Below are positions 1 to 10,500 of a DNA stretch of 64,000 nucleotides, piece after piece. Source of the DNA: Turritopsis dohrnii (taxonomy: Eukaryota; Cnidaria; Hydrozoa; Anthoathecata; Oceaniidae); assembly GCA_027922465.2 (NCBI GenBank), contig BQMF02000136.1, positions 248,001 through 312,000 of the forward strand, given 5' to 3'. The translations under genes and the position numbers were made by a program. A model generated the notes under the pieces. It saw only the letters and a program-made list of their open reading frames with translations, had not been told where the DNA came from and ran no database searches. Position 1 is the first letter of the stretch. Every line of letters begins with the position of its first letter.

Positions 1-1512
1 TATCAATATACTAGTAGCAGGAATACCACCAAGTGGTTCTTCCACATCATTGCATGCGTAAGTAATACAAAACTCTGAGCAGGCTCTTCCTAGCTGTGAA
101 TCTGAAAGAAAATATGAATTCTACAAAAGATCTTGCTGAGGAACCCTGTGTTATCTGCAGAACTGAAAATATGAAAGAAAAAAAAACATTAGATAACACT
201 AACATGATTTATGAAATGATTAGGGTTTAACTGAAGAAAAATAACATCTTATCACTTCAGTTATAACTTCACAAACTTGTAGGCACAGCAGTATCAATAA
301 AATAAAATCATGATGGCGCCTTAATTACCATAGTGACCAATGATGACAATAACTGGTACTTGTTTTTGCATAACCAAGTGCAAAGCATGAACAACTTCCA
401 CTGTGTTTCCAGAATGTGAAATAAAAACAACAACATCATTTGAACGAATTTTTCCTAAATAAACAAGAATTTATCCTCACTATCCATGGGATGAATACTG
501 CGTGAGTAAAAAAAAAGTACCGGTATTTCACAAAAAATATCTTTAGATTGGATAATTATGAAAGATAGTCTTTTTTACTTCTGAATAGAGGAATCCTTTA
601 AGTATATTTGGTTTGCAATAAAAAATGTTTTTTCAAGACATTTTGCCTGGCTTCTTTGTCCATTTTTCGAAAATTTTTACAAGTTATCTGTCTTTAACTT
701 TTTTTTCTGAAGAATGATAATTAACAGATGCCTCTAATCAGAAATAAAAAAACCTCTCTTTTATAATTATCCAATCTAGAGGTATTTTTTTAGCTCACTT
801 GGTAGAAGAAGAACAGTAGATATTATGTGGAGGTTCAAGCAAGTTCTTACCAAGATCTCCATGTGCCCACTCGCATGCATGCACAAAATGAGAAGGGATT
901 CCAACAGAGGAAAGTGAAGATGCCATTCGGCTTGCAATGATACCAGATTTCCCTAAAAACAAAATCCCTATCTGAATGATAGATTACAAATAGATGTGAT
1001 TGGCTTGTTTTAAAATGATAGCTCACAAATGATAGCTCACTACTAATAGAGAACATTGGATCATTTCAATAAACAATGAATGTCAAGTAAAATTTTCGTT
1101 TAAGTTCTTTTAAATTCAATCATGTAATTTTTTAAATTCTCATCTCGAAAGAAACATTCTGGAACGATAAAAGAATGATGCTATAGAAAATATTGAGGTA
1201 AAAACTTAAAAGTCCCCTTGAAATGATTCAATACTCATTATACTAATCTTACATAACACTAATAAGCTGAGGTATGAAGTACCTATAGCAGATGTAAGAA
1301 CACTTCCCTTGCAGCTACAAATCAAATTTAGTACTGCTGCAAGGACATTGGTATCCAAATACTTCAATACATCTATGACTGCTTTGCTATCTCGTTGAAT
1401 ACTTTTTATAAATTCCAGAGGCATTTTTACTGCAACATTGCTTTCATCAAATGATTTCTCAATTTTAGTTTTGAAGGGGTTGTACTTTTGAATCTCTTGA
1501 TCTAGGAAGATG
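1..1512 (-). other. SIS domain exons (KdsD/KpsF-like arabinose-5-phosphate isomerase module) of the kinase fusion gene
   Basis: The four exons 1283-1512, 851-952, 329-454 and 1-101 read as one continuous SIS (sugar isomerase) domain. Visible landmarks in order are AVIDVLKYLD, a CKGSVLTSAIGKSG turn formed across a splice junction, FVHACEWAHGDLG, the sugar-phosphate loop VVVFISHSGNTVE, VPVIVIIGH, and VEEPLGGIPATS at the window edge. In the KdsD/KpsF family the GKSG lysine, the glutamate before HGDLG and the glutamate of the E-x-PLG segment are catalytic or binding residues, and all three are present. The family interconverts D-ribulose 5-phosphate and D-arabinose 5-phosphate. The link exon 1594-1671 (KLANKTGAANCQVLGGLP) is the end of the kinase fold, so both modules lie in one reading frame. 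The catalytic histidine and any CBS domains would lie beyond position 1. Confidence 0.85.
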
Positions 1513-4500
1513 CTGAAAAAAAAGTTCAAAACAAACATCAGTCAAAGTGGAGCAAATCAATACTGATGTCTAGAAAAAAGACTGCATATTAACCTTGTGC
1601 TTTCATCTGGTAAACCACCAAGAACTTGACAATTCGCTGCACCAGTCTTGTTAGCTAACTTGCCGATCTCCCTACAGACATTTTGAAACATATAGATAGA
1701 AATGCTTGTTTCCAAAACAAAAAGTTTCATGTAACCAAAAAAGAAAAGAACATCACAAATCTAAATCTAATTCAATACAAGATCATTCTTTTAAAATCTC
1801 TTCTACCTGATCTCCTTCTCGCTTTCAGGCACACCTCTATAATGTATTCCTACAATGAAAACATGTGAGGATGTCATTGTTTTAACCACTTAAGGCTTCT
1901 GGCTTTATGCTCATAACAATAGGGTGAAATGGGTAGCAGTTCCTATCATAAAAAAGAATAGATGTCCACAAAATGATTGTTGTTTGTATCACAAACAAAT
2001 TATTGTGTACAAGGTTAAAGGATATGCCCTGCTGACATCAGCTTATTTCTGCAGTAGCTCCTTCTATACTCTGTCATGAGCAAATAAATTAAAATCTAAC
2101 CAGCAATTAACCCTCCAAGAAAAGCATCACCCGCTCCTGTGGCGTCAACAACTGAATCTAGCTTTTCTGTTGGGATAGCAACAATCTAAAACAATGCATG
2201 TTAGGATGTATCAGAAGTAAACATTATTATACAGAGGATCACTATGGTTTATATCGCTCTACTTTTTAATGTGTTATGGTTGAAATAGGACTGAGATGCA
2301 ATTTCAGAAATTTTCAGAAAACCAATTAAAAAAAGTGAATAAACATTTTCGTTTTTGATCAGACCAAGGTGATTTCACATGTAAATTCATCACAAAACTT
2401 AAACAAAATTTTATGAATCAATGGGGTCACAATAAAGGGGACGTTTGACACATGGAGAAAATGCAAAATAATGCAAAAAGAATTTGCATAGGTTACTGGT
2501 AAGCAGATTATTTGTAAGAAAAAGTTTTTAAAAATCATCAAAAATCATAACAACTTGACAGAAATAAGATATTTCATTAGAACTTGCCCTAACAGGTCAA
2601 ACAGACTTTTATCAAGAAGGAATGCTAATGTCTATCAAATTTCATTGTTGTCGTTTAACATTGTGTTTCGCGAACTGATTGCTTGAAAGATTTTCTCAGT
2701 TGTTTTCGTTTCTCTCTCAATTTATTTCAACAGAAAACAAAAAGTTCTTAAAAAACACTTCATACTTCCAAATCCTTATATACATCTGTGTTTCTAACAC
2801 AATTCTGAATCCTTGAAACATATATTTTGATGTTCATTGAAAGCTGCAAGGAAAATGTACTTTTATGAAAGTGCTTCTTACATGGTTTGAAGAGGCGATG
2901 AATGTTTGTTGCCTACCATTCGTCATAGCAACCAACTTTGAAGAGCTAATTTCTTGTAAATAATGTACAATATCCTGTGCTGAAATGTTCCTATAAAAAC
3001 AACAACGTGGAAAAACTAAAAAAAACCTTTTCAATCATAACTATAAAAATAAAGCAAAATAAACTAATTTCTACCTCTTTATGTTGGGTTGAATTAATTG
3101 CAACAGCTCTAAGGCTGCATGTTTGGCTGGTTTCAGGATGTCAGTAAGCTCGAGAACTCTATAAAAAACATCATGAAACAAAATAGGAAAAAGATTGGAG
3201 ACTCCTCTAAAAGCCGTTATGCTCAAAAATGTTTCAGGCGGAAATATCGAAAAAGGTAATTTAAACAAGGGAAGGAAAATGTGGATTTCAAAAATGAAAA
3301 ACAATATTGTTCATGATAATACATAGAACATAAACTGAGGTAGATTGAGCTTCAAGAAAGATAAATACAAATGAATTTGAATTCCCTAGACCTTTCCCCA
3401 CTGTAGGAAGATACCTTTTCAGTTGTTGTAGATCACCTAAATTCGCTTCATTCAAGGCAACCTAGTGATGGATCAAACACATGCATGTAAGGACGATTTT
3501 GATAAACGACAACACATTATACAATTACCATAGTTGCTTATATTAAAAGTAAATGACCGATTAAGCGCCCATTACCCAAATAAGCGCCCAGTTCGAATAA
3601 GCGCCCACCCTAAAAGTTTATAAATAAATTAAGCGCCCTGGGCGCTTAATCGGTCATTTACGGTAAAGGTGCGAAACGTGAGTCCGAGGCTTTAAACAAG
3701 GAGTTTAAAAACCGGTGTGTAATAGCATCATCGGTAAACGGATGGATGGATACCCCTAACAAAAGTTTACATAAACTCTGTACTAGGGTCATTCGCATTC
3801 AAACGCCGCCTCCTTGTATGGGATTCTTACGAGTGCCACATCGAGGAAAGCGTCAAGACCTCGCTAAAATGCATGAAAATAGATACCGCGATCATCCCGG
3901 GTGGATGTACAAAATATATCCAGGCACCTGACGTGAGTTGGAACAAACCATTCAAACAAAAGGTAACCGATCTATATGATGAGTGGTTGGCCACAGAAGG
4001 GCTAGAAAGAGAAACCCCAGCTGGTAATTTGAAACCACCTCCGAGAACGTGTGTTGTGCAATGGATCTTAACAGCTTGGCAATCGTTGCCAAAAGAGCTC
4101 ATCATAAAGTCGTTCAGAGTTTGCGCCTTGTCATTACCGAATGACAACTCATACGATGAAGAAATTCACTGTTTCAAGCCAGAGCAACCGTGTGGCGCTG
4201 GACGCGAATTGCTGAAATCCCAACTTGCCATTTTATCGGAACCCGACAATAATCCGTTTACAAGCGATTCCATCGATGAAAACGATATTACAGAAGCTAC
4301 GCCTGGGTTCATGCTTTTGGACTCTGGCAGCGAAGGAGAAGAAGAGGAGCTAGATTTACTAGACTAACTTTTTATGTTATTGTAGTAGTTCTCTTATTAC
4401 CTTCGAAAAGAAAAACATCAAAAATAATGATATGTGACATGGAAAGCGAAAAGGGACCATTTGCCAGAAAATTACGCCTGTTTGCCGTAATAAATTCTGC

Positions 4501-7500
4501 TGACTAGGCGTAATTTCCATATTAATTCACATTAAAATTACGCCGTAAGGAAGACAAGCCATTGCAATTTTTCTTACGCTAGCGTAAGCCGTAAGGCGTA
4601 AGGCGTAATCCGTAAGCCGTAAGAAAAATTACGCTTAGTCAGCGTAATTTTTAGAATTCTTACGGCGTAAGGCGTAAGCCGTAAGAAAAACTTTAAAATT
4701 CTTATGCTAGCGTAAGAAGAATTACGCTTACGTAAGCGTAATTTTTAATAAAATAAATTTTACATCAAGTATGATACATTTTTTTGGAAAGCTTATTTAC
4801 ATCTGTAAAAGCTCACGTTAAGAATTTTGAGGTAAACATGATCAATATGTTTTATATGATTATGAAAATAAATAGACTTCCCAGTCATTTCCTGAAAAAA
4901 AGTTTCAGCAATAAAACTTTATAAAGGGGGAAACACAAGTCCATAAAACTATTATTTCTTGTGATCATTATTCATAATACGAGTTTTAATTTTATGAAGT
5001 CAGTTTACAAATTATTTTTCAATGGTCGGCAGCTGAGGCTTTTTTTGTTATAATATTGCATATTTATTTGACTTTTACATATTCAAAGAGTGCACAAAGA
5101 GTGATACATCTTATGCAAATTTAATCTTTTGTTGCACGCACATGTCAACATAATCAACCATCGTATTTTTCACTGATGTTCGAAAACTTTTTTACCTGGT
5201 TCTCATTCAGTTAAAGATAAACATACAATCAGTTATTTCGAAAGTTACTACGAATAGAAACCGTCCGCTTTAATTCTATTTTAAGTTGTTCGTTCGATGA
5301 TCCCTTGTGGAAAACGTTTTATCTTTGTTTTCATAAAAATGTTCTTTATTTTCATAAAAATGTATGTTCACCGTTTCTAGCGATTTTTATTGACTTCTGT
5401 AACTTTATTCCGATAATAGTCTGGGACACAGGATGAGTGTAGGATAAATGGAAGGAAAGGGAAATGAATACATTTTAACGTCGGCTTGACGAGTTGCAAA
5501 AGTTCTCTTTTGAAATACTCACCTTCATTTAAATAAAAATACATACCTGTTTCCTTCAGTTTTTCATCTAAGGTTGAAGACGCTTTTCTGAAAGTCGTGG
5601 AAATCCGTAATCGGAATAAGATGTTATTAAGCGTAATACTTTACACTCCGAAAGTGTAACACAATAAATGATTGCTCAAGCTTGAGTGTAACATTTTACT
5701 GTAATCAGTGGCAAATCCAAGAAAAAGTGAAAGGGCTTTTCTATGGGTTTGTTTGCTTATTTAAAGTGTACTGTTAAAGTTATTTAACGAACCTTAATAA
5801 AAAAACCAAAAAACATTCGTTTGATCGTTTTAGTCAATCAATGGCAAGACACTTTTGACCACACTTTACGGAACTTCAAACTCCATGAAACTTCAATATA
5901 CTGCACTTATTGTTTCGGCCATGTAGACAAGGAAGTTAAGATTGAGAGAGTCGAGCTTTGCATTGGCGCTCAATCCTTGTGTTTGGGGTTCACAAGTTTA
6001 ACGTCCCCCACTTGTTTACATTCTAAAATTAAAGACAATGAACTTATTTTTCTTACGGCGTAAGAAATTTACTTTTTTAAAAAATTACGCTTACGTAAGC
6101 GTAATTTTTGTAATTCTTACGCCGTAAGCCGTAAGAAAAATTACGCTTACGTAAGCGTAATTTTTAGAATTCTTTCTTACGGCGTAAGGCGTAAGCCGTA
6201 AGAAAAACTTTAAAATTCTTACGCTAGCGTAAGAAGAATTACGCTTACGTAAGCGTAATTTTTAGTAAAATAAATTTCTTACGCCGTAAGAAAAATAAAA
6301 TTACGCGTAATATGCAAATGGTCCCTTTTCGCTTTCCATGTCACATATTGTCATAACTATAAAAATATGTAATAAGCGCCCATTACCCAAATAAGCGCCC
6401 AGTTCGAATAAGCGCCCACCCTAAAAGTTTATAAATAAATTAAGCGCCCTGGGCGCTTAATCGGTCATTTACGGTAATCTAAAATAAAATTACCATTATA
6501 AGGTTATTTTCAGATGTTTTACTGTTACCCAAAGCATCAAATTAAAACATGAATGTACCTGTGGTGAGACATCAAAATCAACAACTGTCAACACATCTGC
6601 CTGCCTAAAACAAATCAGTTCTAAACTTATTCATTGAGCAATCGTGAATTATGATACATAATGATAGATTTTTCTCTATAGTTTATAGAGATATCTAATT
6701 TATATTCAACAAAAACAACCAGTTTACCGAGCAAGTGTCAATAGTTTTATGACTCCTGATAGTGGAACTTGCGAGATTTCAGTTGTCACCATGCTAGCTT
6801 TATTTAAAATGGCCTCACCTACGTTAAAACATAGAAAATTATAATGAAACACTTAAAATCGTGAAAAAGATTAACTATACATAACAGAATTAAGGCATTA
6901 ATTAGAGAAAATGCCATTAAAGTGAGCAGACCACTAAAAACATAAATAAATATAAGAACTATGATTGAAATAAATTTGCCATGTTTCATTATAATAGATA
7001 ACAATGATTTAATATTCTATATTTATTTTTTTTTGGACCACGTTCATCATCAGTGCATAAAAAGCTTCTGCTGAATAAATATAGAATTTTAAATCGTGGT
7101 TATCTATTATAAGAACTATGTACACGAAGAATTAGATACTAGGATGATATATATCACTTAGGCCAACTGCCAATGGAAAAAGAGTTGTAGTAAGAACTGT
7201 GGATACGGATGTGGTTATAAAAGAAGATGGGTGGAATCTGGTATCCAATCTAAGAACAATCTGAGGTACAGCAACATTAACCAACTCTTTGGTAACCTTG
7301 GAGAGTCACTGAGCAAGGCACTGCCATTCTATCATGTTTTTTTTTGTTGTTTTTTTTTTTCATATTAAAATGTGATGTTCAAAGATTTTTTGACATTCAA
7401 AGATATCTCTGCTGTCTCATTGAGGATTTTTTAAACAGTTCACTTACGAAAATATTTATTCACAATATCGTCAGTTATAAGGGATGTAGCACCAGAGGCC

Positions 7501-10500
7501 ATGACAATAGACCGTTCACCATCTTCTTGTACAAAAACATAAGATTCTGCAGTTGTATACGATTCTTGAACTAAAAGAATAAATGTCTGGTTAGAATTAC
7601 TTGAATACAATGTAAAAGGGGAACAACATGGTATATTGTTCTGTTGGAGTGAGTTTGTAGAATGGTTTTTCAAAAGTACTTCATTAGTTTTTAGGAAGTG
7701 GGAGTGGGCTTAGGGGGGTGGGGGCATTCAAAGTTGTGATGAATTACGTGAAGACAAGGTAACTAGAGAACAGCATAGTGTAATTGCTCTGTTGGAGTGG
7801 ATTTGTAGAATGGTTGTTCTTTTAAAAAGTACTTCAATAGTTTATAGTAAGTAGGAGTTTAAAGTGAGTAGACGTGGCTTCCAGAGTGGGAGTGGGCTGT
7901 GATGGTGATGCCGGTTCAAATAGTTGTCTGAAATTTCTTATGTTTGGTTATAAGTTATAATTAATACTTGTATTACTTGGTTATTTGGCAAAATATAGTT
8001 TCATATAGTCTAATTGAATTCATTGTGGTATCTATCCAATCTAATAATACCATTCTATCAGGTTAATGTGAATGGTTTATTTCATTAAAAAAGCTTAAAA
8101 AGGAATGCCTATTTACATACAATATTTACATAAGAATAACAAAAATTACGCTTACGTAAGCGTAATTTTTAAAAAAGTAAATTTCTTACGCCGTAAGAAA
8201 AATAAGTTCATTGTCTTTAATTTTAGAATGTAAACAAGTGGGGGACGTTAAACTTGTGAACCCCAAACACAAGGATTGAGCGCCAATGCAAAGCTCGACT
8301 CTCTCAATCTTAACTTCCTTGTCTACATAGCCGAAACAAGAGGTTCGGAATTCCCGAGTTACAAAACCGAGTTACAAAACCGAGTTACGCATTATGACGT
8401 CACAAACCGAGTTACTAACTCGGAAATTTTTAAGTTTTAATTTTTCTCGAGTTACTAACTCGGATATTTTATTTTGTTTTATTTTTTCCGAGTTACTAAC
8501 TCGGGAATTTTATTTTGTTTTATTTTTTCCGAGTTACTAACTCAGAAATTTTATTTTGCTTTATTTTTTCCGAGTTACTAACTTGGAAATTTTATTCTTA
8601 TAAAATATTCCCGAGTTAATAACTCGGAAAATTTTATCAGCTATACGTTTTTAATTTTTAGTTTGCTTTATGTTTTTCGAGTTAGTGGCTAAAAACTAAA
8701 TCACAAAATGAAATGAAACACTTCAATTTCACCAAATGATGTATCCACTGTTACGTATTAAGAGAATAACAGTAATATTTAGCTTTTATTAGCTTTTCAT
8801 TAGATTTGGTGGAAAAATAAACTCCACTGTGCTTTACTTATGTCTCTCTTTTCAATCATCGCTTTTTGTTAGTTAAGAAAGAAGATTTACCAAACACTTT
8901 TGTAAGTCTTCAAATTGCGTCAATAATAAGCAATTTCCATGATGATGATATCGTTCAGCTTTTTGGCAATTTTTTTTAGTCAAAAAAGGAGCAAACTATA
9001 AAGGTGCTTCGACGTTCGTGAAAATGTGTATTTTAGGAAAAATTGACACTAAATTCTAAAAGTGCTTCGATAGTAGAAACTAAGTTCAAATCAAGGGTGA
9101 CAATTTTGATGGGGGTCAATTTTTACACTTTGCTCAAAAGTGTGCTCGGGAAGTATAAACGAGGATTTTAGTGACCGACTGAAATGTTGCCCGACCACGA
9201 CCATTTAAATATATAGAAATATCTTCATGAAAATTTAGGCTCATAATGAATTGTTTGAAAATTTGGTCCGAAATTCTTTTTTAATTTCACTTTCATTTCA
9301 AGTCATTTTGTGATTTAGTTTTTAGCCACTAACTCGAAAAACATAAAGCAAACTAAAAATTAAAAACGTATAGCAGATAAAATTTTCCGAGTTATTAACT
9401 CGGAAAAAATAAAACAAAATAAAATTTCCGAGTTAGTAACTCGGGAAAAATAAAACAAAATAAAATTCCCGAGTTAGTAACTCGGAAAAAATAAAACAAA
9501 ATAAAATTTCCGAGTTAGTAACTCGAGAAAAATTAAAACTTAAAAATTTCCAAGTTAGTAACTCGGTTTGTGATGTCATAATGCGTAACTCGATTTTATA
9601 ACTCGGTTTTGTAACTCGGGAATTCCGAACCTCCCGAAACAATAAGTGCAGTATATTGAAGTTTCATGGAGTTTGAAGTTTCGCAAAGTGTGGTCAAAAG
9701 TGTCTTGCCATTGATTGACTTAAACGATCAAACGAATGTTTTTTGGGTTTTTTTATTAAGGTTCGTTAAATAACTTTAACAGTACACTTTAAATAAGCAA
9801 ACAAACCCATAGAAAAGCCCTTTCACTTTTTCTTGGATTTGCCACTGATTACAGTAAAATGTTACACTCAAGTTAATTATGCTTGAGTAATCATTTATTT
9901 TGTTACACTTTTGGAGTGTAAAGTATTACGCTTAATAACATCTTATTCCGATTACGGATTTCCACGACTTTCAGAAAAGCGTCTTCAACCTTATGATGAA
10001 AAACTGAAGGAAACAGGTATGTATTTTTATTTAAATGAAGGTGAGTATTTCAAAAGAGAACTTTTGCAACTCGTCAAGCCGACGTTAAAATGTATTCATT
10101 TCCCTTTCCTTCCATTCATCCTACACTCATCCTGTGTCCCAGACTATTATCGGAATAAAGTTACAAAAGTCAATAAAAATCGCTAGAAACGGTGAACATA
10201 CATTTTTATGAAAATAAAGAACATTTTTATGAAAACAAAGAAAAACGTTTTCCACAAGGGATCATCAAACGAACAACTTAAAATAGAATTAAAGCGGACG
10301 GTTTCTATTCGTAGTAACTTTCGAAATAACTGATTGTATGTTTATCTTTAACTGAATGAGAACCAGGTAAAAAAGTTTTTGAACATCAGTGAAAAATACG
10401 ATGGTTGATTATGTTGATTAAATTTGCATAAGATGTATCACTCTTTGTGCACTCTTTGAATATGTAAAAGTCAAATAAATATGCAATATTATAATAACAA

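Noticed and set aside
4561..4741. CTTACG/CGTAAG repeats considered as a CRISPR array
   Set aside because: The repeats are palindromic words without uniform spacers, lie at transposon ends, and the DNA is eukaryotic.
5821..6063. 80-codon open frame in the palindrome-rich element
   Set aside because: It lies in a repeat copy, has no recognised domain, and in the second copy it is cut by the MULE-like insertion and altered. Probably not a gene.
9911..10186. 91-codon frame in the second copy of the palindrome-rich element
   Set aside because: The equivalent region of the first copy, on the opposite strand, does not keep the frame. It is a chance frame.
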